From: Cribrihabitans_A pelagius
GTDB taxonomy: Bacteria > Pseudomonadota > Alphaproteobacteria > Rhodobacterales > Rhodobacteraceae
DNA length: 64,000 nucleotides
Direction: 5' to 3'
Assembly (NCBI RefSeq): GCF_048820915.1
Contig: NZ_JBMERR010000008.1
Span: forward strand, 1-64,000
Part shown: positions 16,131 through 24,767 of the stretch, piece by piece
How positions within the stretch are numbered: the first letter of the stretch is position 1
Layout: each line of letters begins with the position of its first letter
The notes under the pieces: model-generated
Told to the model about the DNA's origin: nothing
What the model saw: only the letters and a program-made list of their open reading frames with translations
The model's database searches: none
Position numbers and translations under genes: made by a program

Positions 16131-17258
16131 TCACTCGGCGTCCGCCGGCGCGCCCAGATCAATGAGGGAAGCGTTCTGCACCCCTAGCCAGACCCGGTCG
16201 CCCTGCTTGTGATCCACCGTGTGGAAGTAGTTCGGCACCGCCACCGCAATCGGCCCCTCCAGCCCGTGCGCGCGGACGTGGTAGTGCACGCTCTCGCCGT
16301 AGAAGGCGGCGTTGGTCACGGTGCCTTCCAGATAGCCGTCGTAGCCGTCCGGTTTGGCCGCGGCGATTTCCAGCTGCTCGGGGCGGATGCCCACCAGCAG
16401 ATCCCGGCCCAAGGCCGCGCGGCGCACATTGGGATTGCGGGTGACGCCGAGCGGGCCGAACCCCTGCACCCGGGCGCGGATCAGGCCGCCGGACTCGCCG
16501 GTGATCTCGGCGCCAAGAAAGTTCATGCCGCCGATGAAAGCCGCCACCTCGCGGCTGGCCGGGCGGGCATAGAGCACTTCGGGGCGGTCTACCTGCTTCA
16601 GCTTGCCCTGGAACATCACGCCGATGCGGTCGGACATGGTCATCGCCTCATACTGGTCATGGGTGACCATCACGAAGGTGATGCCCAGCTTCTGCTGCAA
16701 CTGGCGCATCTCGAACTGCATGGTCTCGCGCAGGTTCTTGTCAAGCGCCGACAGCGGCTCGTCCAGCAGCAGCACCTTGGGCCGCATCACCAGGGCGCGG
16801 GCCAGCGCGACCCGCTGGCGCTGGCCGCCCGACAGCTCATCCGCCTTGCGCGTCTGCATGCCGCCGAGTTCGACCATCTCCAGAGCTTCGGCCACGCGCG
16901 CGTTAATCTCCGCCTTCCTGAGGTTCAGCTTGCGCAGGCCAAAGGCCACGTTGTCGCCCACGTTCAGATGCGGGAAGATCGCGTAGGACTGGAACACCAT
17001 GTTGGTGGGACGTTTGTTGGCCGGAATGCCCGCCACATCCTGGCCCGCAATGCGGATGCTGCCTGCGTCATGGTCCTGAAAGCCCGCAATCATCCGGAGC
17101 GCCGTGGTCTTGCCGCAGCCCGAAGGCCCAAGCAGCGAGAAGAACTCGCCTTCGCGCAGGGAGAGGGTCAGGTCGCGCACTGCCACGAAGGTGCCAAAGC
17201 GCTTCTCCACCCCGGAGAGGTCTATGATGGTCCCGCTGGTTGTTCCTTGGTCTCTCAT
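16131..17258 (-). CDS. ABC transporter ATP-binding protein, PotA type
   Basis: The 375-residue importer ATPase has Walker A GPSGCGKTT, Q-loop VFQSYAIFPH, signature LSGGQRQRVALARAL, Walker B VLLLDEPLSALD and the His of VTHDQYEAM. A C-terminal TOBE domain (about residues 285-365) is typical of spermidine/putrescine-type ATPases. The start has GAGGAACCAG upstream. It lies third in the operon, 11 bases after the second permease gene, and energises the two permeases with the PotD-like receptor. Confidence 0.92.
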   Translation of the reverse strand: MRDQGTTSGTIIDLSGVEKRFGTFVAVRDLTLSLREGEFFSLLGPSGCGKTTALRMIAGFQDHDAGSIRIAGQDVAGIPANKRPTNMVFQSYAIFPHLNVGDNVAFGLRKLNLRKAEINARVAEALEMVELGGMQTRKADELSGGQRQRVALARALVMRPKVLLLDEPLSALDKNLRETMQFEMRQLQQKLGITFVMVTHDQYEAMTMSDRIGVMFQGKLKQVDRPEVLYARPASREVAAFIGGMNFLGAEITGESGGLIRARVQGFGPLGVTRNPNVRRAALGRDLLVGIRPEQLEIAAAKPDGYDGYLEGTVTNAAFYGESVHYHVRAHGLEGPIAVAVPNYFHTVDHKQGDRVWLGVQNASLIDLGAPADAE

Positions 17259-17269
17259 CTGGTTCCTCG

Positions 17270-18061
17270 TCAGGCGGATTTGGTGGAGCGGCGGCGGAAG
17301 TATTCGGCGGTGAGCAGCAACAGCACCGAGGCGAGCAAGAGCAAGGAGCCAAGTGCCAGCGTGTTCGGAAGTTTTGCCGGAAAGCGGATCTGGCTCCAGA
17401 TGTAGACCGGCAGCGTCGGCTGGTTGCCCGAAAGGAAGAAGGCCAGCACGAACTCGTCAAAGGAGACGGTGAAAGTGACCAGCAGGCTCGCCACGATCCC
17501 CGGCGCCACAATCGGCAGGGTCACCCGCCGGAAAGTGCCGATGACGCTTTCGCCAAGATCGAAGGCCGCTTCCTCCAGCGACTGGTCGAAGTCGTCGAAG
17601 GCCGATTTCAGGATCGAGACCGCGAACGGCAGCGCCACAAAGACATGGCCGAGGATCACGGTGGTGAGCGATGGTTTCAGGCCCAGCGAGATGAACAGCA
17701 CCAGCATCGAGGAGGCGACAATGATGCCCGGAATGACCAAAGGCAGCATCACCAGCCCCTCGGAGACCTCGCGCCCCGTGAAGCGGTAGCGCACATAGGC
17801 ACGGGCCGCGAACAGCCCCAGCGAAGTGGCGACCAGGGCGGTGACGGCGCCGACGATCAGCGAATTCACCATCGCCTGCAGCAGCGTCTCCTGCCCGCCA
17901 AGCTGGGCATACCATTTCAGGGTGAATCCCTTCATCGGGAAGGCAACGATGGTGCCGTCGTTGAAGGAGAACAGCGGCAGCAGAAGCACCGGCAGGTAGA
18001 GGAACGCGAGGTAGGCCACCGCATAGATCAGGAGCCAGGGCGCGCGGGTGAGCAGCTTCAA
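17270..18061 (-). CDS. ABC transporter permease, PotC type
   Basis: The 263-residue membrane protein has six predicted helices and the EAA cytoplasmic loop (SLEEAAFDLGESVIGTFRRVTLP), which contacts the ATPase. The start is TTG, with GGAGGAGAATCCG before it and overlapping the upstream permease stop (TTGA), showing translational coupling. It pairs with the PotB-type permease to form the channel of the Pot-like importer. Confidence 0.9.
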   Translation of the reverse strand: MKLLTRAPWLLIYAVAYLAFLYLPVLLLPLFSFNDGTIVAFPMKGFTLKWYAQLGGQETLLQAMVNSLIVGAVTALVATSLGLFAARAYVRYRFTGREVSEGLVMLPLVIPGIIVASSMLVLFISLGLKPSLTTVILGHVFVALPFAVSILKSAFDDFDQSLEEAAFDLGESVIGTFRRVTLPIVAPGIVASLLVTFTVSFDEFVLAFFLSGNQPTLPVYIWSQIRFPAKLPNTLALGSLLLLASVLLLLTAEYFRRRSTKSA

Positions 18062-18921
18062 CGGATTCTCCTCCCCAAAGCGGTGGCCGAGATCACGAAA
18101 AGGATCGCGGCGGCACCGACAGAGGCCATGGCCACCAGTGACAGCGTTGCGCCCAGGGGCCAGTTGTTGGCGGGGCCGAACTGCACCTGGATCAGGTTTG
18201 CCACCATCTTCCCCTGCGAGCCGCCGACCAGCGAGGGCGTCACGTAATCCCCCACGGTGGGGATGAAGATGATCAGGCTCGCGGCGATGATGCCGGGCAC
18301 GGTCAGCGGCAGCGTCACCCGCAGGAAACGTTCCAGCCGGGAGCAGCCGAGATCGGTCGCCGCCTCCAGCAGCGAGCGGTCGATCTTCTGCAGCGAGACA
18401 TAGATCGGCAGGATCGCAAACGGCGCCCAGGCATGGGCCAGCGTCAGCACCACGGCAAACTCATTGTAGAGCAGGAAGGTCAGCGGCTCGCTGATCGCGC
18501 CGAGCGACAGAAGCGCCGAGTTCATCACCCCGTTGAAGCCAAGGATCAGCTTCCAGCTGAAGACGCGCAGCAGGTAGCTCGACCAGAACGGGATGGTGAT
18601 CAGCAGAAGCCACAGCGTCTTCTTGCGGGTGCGGAAGGCGATGAAATAGGCAATCGGGTAGGCCAGTGCCACCGTCGCCAGGGTGACCGCGCCGGCGATC
18701 GCCAGCGACCGCAGCATCAGGTGGCGCACCAGCGGATCGGTCGCGGCCTCCAGATAGTTGGCCCAGGTCAGGGTCTTGTCGATGCTGACATAGGTCTGGG
18801 TCCAGAAACTGTAGGCCACCAGGATGCCCAGGGGCGCTGCCACCAGCAGCCCGACATAGAGCGACGCGGGCGCGCTGAGCGCCAGGCCCTTGCCTTCCTC
18901 GGTTCTCAGAAATCCGGCCAT
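18058..18921 (-). CDS. ABC transporter permease, PotB type
   Basis: The 287-residue membrane protein has six predicted helices. Its EAA loop reads SLLEAATDLGCSRLERFLRVTLP. It is the first gene of the operon potB-potC-potA-potD-TMADH-Rieske, and its start faces the divergent TetR gene across a gap with two identical operators. A short cytoplasmic N-terminus (MAGFLRTEEGKGLAL) precedes the first helix, as in many PotB-like permeases. Confidence 0.9.
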   Translation of the reverse strand: MAGFLRTEEGKGLALSAPASLYVGLLVAAPLGILVAYSFWTQTYVSIDKTLTWANYLEAATDPLVRHLMLRSLAIAGAVTLATVALAYPIAYFIAFRTRKKTLWLLLITIPFWSSYLLRVFSWKLILGFNGVMNSALLSLGAISEPLTFLLYNEFAVVLTLAHAWAPFAILPIYVSLQKIDRSLLEAATDLGCSRLERFLRVTLPLTVPGIIAASLIIFIPTVGDYVTPSLVGGSQGKMVANLIQVQFGPANNWPLGATLSLVAMASVGAAAILFVISATALGRRIR

Positions 18922-18974
18922 CGGTCTCCGTCGCGGACTAAGTTTCAGCGGGCTGGGCGTTTGCCATCTGGTAA

Positions 18975-18992
18975 AATGGACAATCGTCCATT
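18975..18992. promoter_or_regulatory. Operator copy 1, BetI-like TetR site
   Basis: AATGGACAATCGTCCATT: perfect 7-bp arms around AATC. Identical in sequence and orientation to a second copy 66 bases away. It lies 54 bases upstream of the potB-type start. Confidence 0.75.
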
Positions 18993-19040
18993 GAAATCTG
19001 GATCCCGTCCGGGCTTTCTGTCAACTGCTTTTCTCGGCTC

Positions 19041-19058
19041 AATGGACAATCGTCCATT
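19041..19058. promoter_or_regulatory. Operator copy 2, BetI-like TetR site
   Basis: Exact second copy of AATGGACAATCGTCCATT in the same divergent gap, with a start-to-start spacing of 66 bp (roughly six helical turns). It lies 136 bases before the TetR start. The identical pair in a regulator-operon gap is strong evidence for binding by the adjacent TetR protein. Confidence 0.75.
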
Positions 19059-19193
19059 TTTGCTGGATATTCTTTTTGCGCTATGCCAGCTTTTCCCCAC
19101 TGGCGGGCCCTTCGCGGCTGGTGCCGGCGCCTTGGCGCGGCACCGACTCGCACGAGATCCGCCGGTCTGGCTTCATTTGCGTGACGGGACAGA

Positions 19194-19829
19194 ATGCAGG
19201 GAAAACGCGAACAGAACCGCGAGCAGAACCGCCTCGCTCTGATCGAAGCGGTGCTGGATTCCGTCGCCGCCAAGGGCATCTCGGAGACCTCGGTCAGCGA
19301 GATCACCCGCCGCGCGGGCCTGTCGCGCGGCATGATCCACCTGCATTTCGGCGGCAAGGACAACCTGGTTCACGCCGCGGCGCGGCACTCCTCGGAGGAG
19401 TATTACGACGGGCTGGAGGCGCTGCTGCGGCAAGCGGGCGCCAGTCCGCAGGCGCGGATCGAGACCATCGTGCGCGGCGATCTCAGCACGCCGGTGCTGA
19501 ACCGGCGCAATGTCAGCATCTGGTATGCCTTCCGCGGCGAGGCGCGCAACCGCACCGCCATTGCCGAATATTCGGATACCCGCGACGGGCGGCTGCGGGG
19601 CATGATCCACGGTGCCTTCACCCGGATCGTGCGGGAGGCCGGGACGCCGGACCCCTCCGGGGCCGCCCGCGATGCCACCCACGGCACGCTGGCCCTCCTG
19701 GAGGGCATGTGGACCGACTTCCTGCTGCATCCGGACCGGTTCGACAGGGAGGAGGCCGCGCGCATCATCTTCCGCTTTCTTGCAGCGCTGTTCCCCGCGC
19801 ATTTCTCGCTCGACGGGGCAAGGGCTTAG
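19194..19829 (+). CDS. TetR regulator, BetI-like
   Basis: The 211-residue regulator has an N-terminal helix-turn-helix at about residues 12-58 (LIEAVLDSVAAKGISETSVSEITRRAGLSRGMIHLHFGGKDNL) and a BetI-type C-terminal domain (WYAFRGEARNR, GLALLEGMW-like block). BetI relatives respond to choline or other quaternary amines. It is divergent from the Pot-like/TMADH/Rieske operon across two identical 18-bp operators. Probable role: repressor released by the imported amine or a derivative. Confidence 0.9.
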   Translation: MQGKREQNREQNRLALIEAVLDSVAAKGISETSVSEITRRAGLSRGMIHLHFGGKDNLVHAAARHSSEEYYDGLEALLRQAGASPQARIETIVRGDLSTPVLNRRNVSIWYAFRGEARNRTAIAEYSDTRDGRLRGMIHGAFTRIVREAGTPDPSGAARDATHGTLALLEGMWTDFLLHPDRFDREEAARIIFRFLAALFPAHFSLDGARA

Positions 19830-19839
19830 GCGGGCAGGG

Positions 19840-20574
19840 TCAACTCAGGCGTTCTGCCTGCGCCCGGAGCCAGGCGCGCAGGGCGGTCGGATCGGGCGCG
19901 CGCAGCGTGGCCGCGGTCGGGCCGGGGCCGATCTTGACGGCAATGCCGCCAAGCGCCTGCGCGGCGGCAAAAGCGTCCTCATCGGTGCGGTCGTCGCCGA
20001 TCATCACCACCCGCCGCCCGGCAAAGGGCGCCTCAGACGCCATCCGGCGCAGGGCAACCCCCTTGTTGGCGCCCTCGGGCTTTACCTCGACGATCATCTT
20101 GCCTGGCTGCACCACATAGCCCGGCACCGCCGCGGCGGCCTCCTCGGCGGCGGCGAGGCCCCTCGCTTCGGCCTCTGGCGCACTGCGGTAGTGGAAGGCG
20201 GCGGCGGGGCCCTTGACCTCAAGCCAGGTGCCCTCGAATGCCTGTTCCACGGGGCGGAACGGCGCCAGCAGCGCCGCGGGCGCGTCAGGCAGCGGCGGCG
20301 GCAGCGGCGCGCCGGGGGCGGCCTGCTCCAGCCCGTGGGTGCCCGCGCGCCACAGCCTGTCCGGAGTGCGCTTGGCCAGATCGCGCAGGCTGCGCCCGGT
20401 GATCACCGCCACCGCGCCGCCGAGCCGGTCCAAGAGTGCCAGAAGCGCAGCCTCTGCCTCTGGCGGAAGGCACACGCTGCCGGGATCCGGGCGGATCTCG
20501 GCCAGCGTGCCGTCGAAGTCGACGAACAGGGCATCCGCGCGCGTCAGCGCAAACCCCTCCAGCGCATCGCTCAT
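19840..20574 (-). CDS. otsB: Trehalose-6-phosphate phosphatase
   Basis: The HAD-superfamily phosphatase dephosphorylates trehalose 6-phosphate to trehalose, an osmoprotectant. Visible motifs are LFVDFDGTLAEIRPDP (nucleophile Asp and acid Asp), VITGRSL, LEVKGPAAAFHYR and the metal-binding GDDRTDEDAF. The start MSDALEGF overlaps the otsA stop (ATGA), so the two are coupled. Length (244 residues) is normal. It is convergent with the TetR gene, with about 10 bases between. Confidence 0.92.
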   Translation of the reverse strand: MSDALEGFALTRADALFVDFDGTLAEIRPDPGSVCLPPEAEAALLALLDRLGGAVAVITGRSLRDLAKRTPDRLWRAGTHGLEQAAPGAPLPPPLPDAPAALLAPFRPVEQAFEGTWLEVKGPAAAFHYRSAPEAEARGLAAAEEAAAAVPGYVVQPGKMIVEVKPEGANKGVALRRMASEAPFAGRRVVMIGDDRTDEDAFAAAQALGGIAVKIGPGPTAATLRAPDPTALRAWLRAQAERLS

Positions 20575-21995
20575 TCCGCCGTCTCCCCGCTGCCGTCCGA
20601 AGTGGCGATGGTCCGATGCTTCACGGCGCTTGCCTCTTCCAATGCGGTCAGGAAGCTGCGCCGCCACCAGATCACATCCTGCGCGGTGACGCCGCTGGCC
20701 AGTGCCGACCAGCGCTGCTTGCGTTCCTCCAGCGGCATGGACAGCGCGCGGCTGATGGTTTCGGCCAGGCCTTCGACATCATGCGGGTTGACCAGCAGCG
20801 CTTCCGGCATCGCCTCGGCGGCGCCTGCAAATTCCGACAGGATCAGCACCCCCGGATCCTCCGGATCCTGGGCCGCGACAAATTCCTTGGCGACCAGGTT
20901 CATGCCGTCATGCAGCGGCGTCACCAGTGCGACGCGCGCCAGCCGGTAGAGCCCTGCCAGAACCTCGCGCGGGTAGTTGCGCGCGATATAGCGGATCGGG
21001 GTCCAGTCGAGATCGGCGTAGTCGCTGTTGATCCGCCCGGCGATGCGGTCGAGTTCCTCGCGCAGGTCCTGATAGGCATCGACATCCTCCCGCGAGGGCG
21101 GCGCGATCTGCAAGAGCGCGACATTGCCGCGCAGCTCGGCATATTCATCGAGCAGCCGCCCAAAGGCCTGCAGCCGCTGCGGCAGCCCCTTGGAATAGTC
21201 GATCCGGTCGGCGCCAATCACCAGCGCGCGGCTGTCCATGACCCGGCCCAGCCGCTCGGCGCTGGAACGCGCCTCCTCCGTTTCCAGAAAGCGTTCGATC
21301 TCCTGCGGGTCGATGCCGATCGGGAAGGCGGCGGCGCGGATGGTGCGGCCGAAGACCCGCATCCAGCCGTCGCCCAACAGCTCGGCGTCGTGGAATTCTG
21401 CCATGTAGCGGGCGAAATTTTCGGTATCGCGGGCCGTCTGGAAGCCGATCATGTCGTATTCGGCCAGGCCATGCGCCAGCTGCGCGTGATGCGGCAGCGC
21501 GGTAAAGACCTCGGGGGCGGGGAAGGGGATGTGCAAGAAGAAGCCGATCGGCCCGCGCACGTCATTGTAACGCAGCTCCCGCGCCAGCAGCAGAAACTGG
21601 TAGTCATGCACCCATATGGTGTCTTCCGGCCGCGCGGTCTGGGCCAGCAGCCGGCCGAAGCGGCTGTTCACGGCCTGATAGGCGTGAAAGGTTTCCTCCT
21701 CGAACTCCGCCAGATCGACCCGGTAGTGAAACACCGGCCACAGCGTGCGGTTGGCATAGCCGAGGTAGTAATTCTCGTATTCCTCATGCGTCAGGTCGGT
21801 CAGGGCGAAGTCGACGTTTTCCTCGGCAAACAGCCGGATTCCGCGGGTTTCACGTTCGGTGGTGTCGCCGGACCAGCCGAACCACACCCCGCCGCCCCTT
21901 TCGCTCAGCGCGTCCCACAGTGCCACAACGAGCCCCCCCGCGCGCGGCGCTCCCGGGGTTGCGGTGCGGTTGGAAGCGATGATCAGCCGTCCCAT
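20571..21995 (-). CDS. otsA: Trehalose-6-phosphate synthase
   Basis: GT20 glycosyltransferase that joins UDP-glucose and glucose 6-phosphate. From the chosen start the 474-residue protein begins MGRLIIASNRTA and carries GGLVVALWDAL, VHDYQFLLLARELR, GFQTARDTENFARY, RIDYSKGLPQRLQAF and LHDGMNLVAKEFVAAQ, all typical OtsA blocks. A 12-residue upstream extension does not fit the family N-terminus. First gene of otsA-otsB, divergent from the GH15 gene. With the ectoine operon nearby it forms a compatible-solute island. Confidence 0.93.
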   Translation of the reverse strand: MGRLIIASNRTATPGAPRAGGLVVALWDALSERGGGVWFGWSGDTTERETRGIRLFAEENVDFALTDLTHEEYENYYLGYANRTLWPVFHYRVDLAEFEEETFHAYQAVNSRFGRLLAQTARPEDTIWVHDYQFLLLARELRYNDVRGPIGFFLHIPFPAPEVFTALPHHAQLAHGLAEYDMIGFQTARDTENFARYMAEFHDAELLGDGWMRVFGRTIRAAAFPIGIDPQEIERFLETEEARSSAERLGRVMDSRALVIGADRIDYSKGLPQRLQAFGRLLDEYAELRGNVALLQIAPPSREDVDAYQDLREELDRIAGRINSDYADLDWTPIRYIARNYPREVLAGLYRLARVALVTPLHDGMNLVAKEFVAAQDPEDPGVLILSEFAGAAEAMPEALLVNPHDVEGLAETISRALSMPLEERKQRWSALASGVTAQDVIWWRRSFLTALEEASAVKHRTIATSDGSGETAE

Positions 21996-22192
21996 TGCCC
22001 AAGCCTCATCTTCAAAAGCCCTCCAAACCAATTACCTGTGCTTAAATAGGGGCGGGAAGCGCTTGCGTCACCCCCCTGTGTTGCGCATGGCAGCGCTTAG
22101 GAACACCGGCGCCGGTACGCCATGCTCGCCAGCGGGGTCCGGATTGGGCTAACATCCTGCCAGACGTGCGGCAGACAATCTGATGGTGAGAC

Positions 22193-23971
22193 ATGAAGAA
22201 CCTTGGACTGATCGGCAATTGCAGCATCGCGGGACTGGTGGACGACAGGGGGGAGCTGGTTTGGCTCTGCCTGCCGCGGTTCGACGGGGTGCCCGTGTTC
22301 CATTCGCTTCTGGGCCAGGGCACTGGGGAGCCAGGCGGCGGCGGCTTTGCGATTGAGCTGGAGGGGTTCAAGTCCTCCCGCCAGAGCTATGACCGCAACA
22401 CCGCGGTGCTGCGCACGGTGCTGAGCGGCGAGTCGGGCGAGGTGGAGATCGTCGATTTCACCCCGCGTTTTGACAATTGCGGACGCATGTTCCGGCCACA
22501 GACCGTGGTGCGGCGGATCCGGGCGCTATCGGGTTGGCCGCGTGTCAAGGTGCGGCTGCGGCCGCGGTTCGACTGGGGCGCGACCGAGCCCGAGATCACC
22601 CGCGGCTCCAACCATGTGCGCTATGTCGGCAACGGCCATACCATGCGGCTGACCACCGATGCGCCCATCGACCTCGTGCTGGACGAGCATGTCTTCAACC
22701 TCGACCGGCCGCTGCATTTCGTGCTGGGCCCCGACGAAAGCCTGAGCGCGCACCCGGCCGAGCTGACCGAGAGCTTCCTTCGCGACACGGTGCAATACTG
22801 GCGCGACTGGGTGCGGCGGCTTGCGGTGCCCTTCGAGTGGCAGGATGCGGTGATCCGCGCCGCCATCACGCTGAAGCTGTGCAGCTACGAGCCGACCGGC
22901 GCCATCGTCGCCGCGGTGACCACCTCGCTGCCCGAGGCGCCCGACAGCGGCCGCAATTGGGATTACCGCTTCTGCTGGGTGCGCGATGCCTATTTCACCG
23001 TGCGTGCGCTCAACAGCCTGGCCGCGACCCGGACGCTTGAGCATTATTTCCAATGGCTGATGAACGCGGTGGCGGACGCCGGCGGCGGCCACATCCAGCC
23101 GGTGCTGGGCATCGGGCTGGAGCGCCAGCTGAGCGAGAGCATCGCGCCCGGTCTTCAGGGCTACCGCGGCATGGGTCCGGTGCGTATCGGCAACCAGGCG
23201 CATGAGCATTTCCAGCACGACACCTACGGCGCCATCATCGTCGGAGCCGCGCCCGCTTTCTTCGACTGCCGCCTGCACATGCACGCGGGCGCCGATGCCT
23301 TCCGGATGCTGGAGGACCTGGGCGAGCAGGCCTGGAAGCTGCACGACCAGCCCGACGCGGGCATCTGGGAGCTGCGCACGCGGGCGCGGGTGCATACCTC
23401 CTCCTCGGTGATGTGCTGGGCCGCCTGCGACCGCCTGGCCAAGATCGCGGGCCACCTGGGGCTTGCCAGCCGCCAGGCTTTCTGGCGCAAGCGCGCCGAT
23501 GCGATCCGCGACAAGATCCTGGAGCAGGCGTGGTCCGACAAGCGCCAGGCCTTCGTTGAAAGCTTCGGCGGCGAGACGCTGGACGCCAGCGTGCTCCTGA
23601 TGGGAGAGGTCGGGATGCTGCCGCCCTCGGAGCCGCGCTTTGCGGCCACCGTGGACCGGCTGTCGTCGGCGCTGGGGCGCGGCGCCTTCATGCTGCGTTA
23701 CGAGGAGGCGGATGATTTCGGCGAGCCCGAGGTCGGCTTCAACGTCTGTGCCTTCTGGCGGCTGGACGCGCTGGCGCGGATCGGCCGCACCGGCGAGGCG
23801 CGGGAGTATTTCTGCGACCTGCTGGATGCGCGCGGGCATCTGGGCATGATGTCGGAGGATACCGATTTCCGTACCGGCGAGGCCTGGGGCAATTTCCCGC
23901 AGACCTATTCGATGGTCGGCATCATCAACGGCGCGATGCGGCTGTCGCGGCCGTGGGAAACCGAGCTCTGA
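22193..23971 (+). CDS. Glycoside hydrolase family 15 protein (glucoamylase/trehalase-like)
   Basis: The 592-residue GH15 enzyme has an N-terminal beta-rich domain (MKNLGLIGNCSIAGLVDDRGELVWLCLPRFD) and an alpha-barrel catalytic domain. Active-site blocks are GRNWDYRFCWVRDA, QPDAGIWE with the likely acid Glu, and MSEDTDFRTGEAWGNFPQ with the likely base Glu. GH15 members include glucoamylases, glucodextranases and trehalases. Being divergent from otsBA, a trehalose-cleaving role is an attractive inference but not shown. It ends at a long hairpin shared with the convergent MarR gene. Confidence 0.87.
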   Translation: MKNLGLIGNCSIAGLVDDRGELVWLCLPRFDGVPVFHSLLGQGTGEPGGGGFAIELEGFKSSRQSYDRNTAVLRTVLSGESGEVEIVDFTPRFDNCGRMFRPQTVVRRIRALSGWPRVKVRLRPRFDWGATEPEITRGSNHVRYVGNGHTMRLTTDAPIDLVLDEHVFNLDRPLHFVLGPDESLSAHPAELTESFLRDTVQYWRDWVRRLAVPFEWQDAVIRAAITLKLCSYEPTGAIVAAVTTSLPEAPDSGRNWDYRFCWVRDAYFTVRALNSLAATRTLEHYFQWLMNAVADAGGGHIQPVLGIGLERQLSESIAPGLQGYRGMGPVRIGNQAHEHFQHDTYGAIIVGAAPAFFDCRLHMHAGADAFRMLEDLGEQAWKLHDQPDAGIWELRTRARVHTSSSVMCWAACDRLAKIAGHLGLASRQAFWRKRADAIRDKILEQAWSDKRQAFVESFGGETLDASVLLMGEVGMLPPSEPRFAATVDRLSSALGRGAFMLRYEEADDFGEPEVGFNVCAFWRLDALARIGRTGEAREYFCDLLDARGHLGMMSEDTDFRTGEAWGNFPQTYSMVGIINGAMRLSRPWETEL

Positions 23972-23981
23972 CGCTGCCGCC

Positions 23982-24047
23982 AAGCCCGCCGCGCCCGCCC
24001 TGCCCTGGCGCCGCCCGGCGGCGGGGCAGGGCGGGCGCGGCGGGCTT
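23982..24047. terminator. Long hairpin between convergent GH15 and MarR genes
   Basis: Perfect 24-bp inverted repeat, left arm 23982-24005 and right arm 24024-24047, with an 18-base loop. It fills the gap between the two stop codons and touches the MarR stop. There is no T-tract on either side, so it may work as a bidirectional GC-rich terminator or barrier. Confidence 0.6.
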
Positions 24048-24523
24048 CAGCCCATCTGGCGGAAGTCGCCTGAGTCCAGCACCGGCGCCACGTCCAGCTC
24101 CTCGGCGTCGAGCATCGCCGCCACGCGCTCCAGCGCGGCCACCAGCATCGCCTGCTCCCAGTCCTCCAGCGCCTTGAACTTGTTCACGTAGCGCTGCTGC
24201 AGCGGATCCGGCGCGCCCTCGATCGTGCTGCGGCCCAGATCCGTCACCACGATATTGGTCTGGCGCCGGTCGGCCTGGGATTTCTCGCGCACCACCATGC
24301 CGCGGGCGACCAGCTTGTCGACCAGCGCTGTCACCGTCGCCTGCGACACCCGCATCCGGGTGGAGATCTCCTTGGCCGTGGTCTGCCCGCTTTCGGCAAC
24401 CACTTGCAGCACCCGGAACTGCACCGCGGTAAGGCCCGCGGACTTGGCCAGCTTGCGGCCGAACAATTCGGTTGCGCGCAGGATCTGGCGCAGGGCGATG
24501 AGGCTGCTGTCGGTGCGGTCCAT
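24047..24523 (-). CDS. ectR: MarR-family regulator of ectoine synthesis (EctR/CosR type)
   Basis: The 158-residue MarR protein has a winged helix at about residues 30-100 (AGLTAVQFRVLQVVAESGQTTAKEISTRMRVSQATVTALVDKLVARGMVVREKSQADRR is the recognisable stretch, read in parts). The start MDRTDSSL has CCAGGAGAGCAA upstream. It is divergent from ectA, as EctR1/CosR regulators are in other halotolerant Proteobacteria, and those repress the ectoine operon at low salinity. The symbol is assigned by context and family, not by close alignment. Confidence 0.8.
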   Translation of the reverse strand: MDRTDSSLIALRQILRATELFGRKLAKSAGLTAVQFRVLQVVAESGQTTAKEISTRMRVSQATVTALVDKLVARGMVVREKSQADRRQTNIVVTDLGRSTIEGAPDPLQQRYVNKFKALEDWEQAMLVAALERVAAMLDAEELDVAPVLDSGDFRQMG

Positions 24524-24767
24524 TTGCTCTCCTGGGGTCTCCTGACTGCGGGGCTGAGCGATTTTGCCAGAGCGCGGCTGCGCATTCAATCGCCGTTACA
24601 AAATATTATTATTTCACTTTGTCGAAGCATTTGTGGTGTTGAGGGGGTCGTTTGTGTCATAAAAATCAACCGTTCCTAGCCTGTCTGCGACATTTTGCTT
24701 AGCCTATTGAAGAACTGACGGGCGGGTGTTATTTAGCTTCTCGAACGAAATTGGAGGACGATGACAG
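24524..24767. promoter_or_regulatory. Divergent promoter region, ectR / ectABC-ask
   Basis: AT-rich gap in a GC-rich neighbourhood. AAATATTATTATTT (24601-24614) is an interrupted palindrome suited to a MarR dimer. A ribosome site GGAGGA precedes ectA by nine bases. Osmotic control is expected here; no exact promoter is claimed. Confidence 0.4.

Noticed and set aside
16131..18921. Reading the Pot-like genes as true spermidine/putrescine uptake
   Set aside because: Operon partners are N-demethylating enzymes and a BetI-like regulator, so a methylated amine is more likely; gene symbols were therefore withheld.
20436..22049. 537-codon plus-strand frame across otsBA
   Set aside because: Antisense of two well-identified enzymes; GC-rich codon bias leaves the opposite frame open.
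22526..23983. Long minus-strand frame across the GH15 gene
   Set aside because: Antisense shadow; no start signal or recognisable domain.
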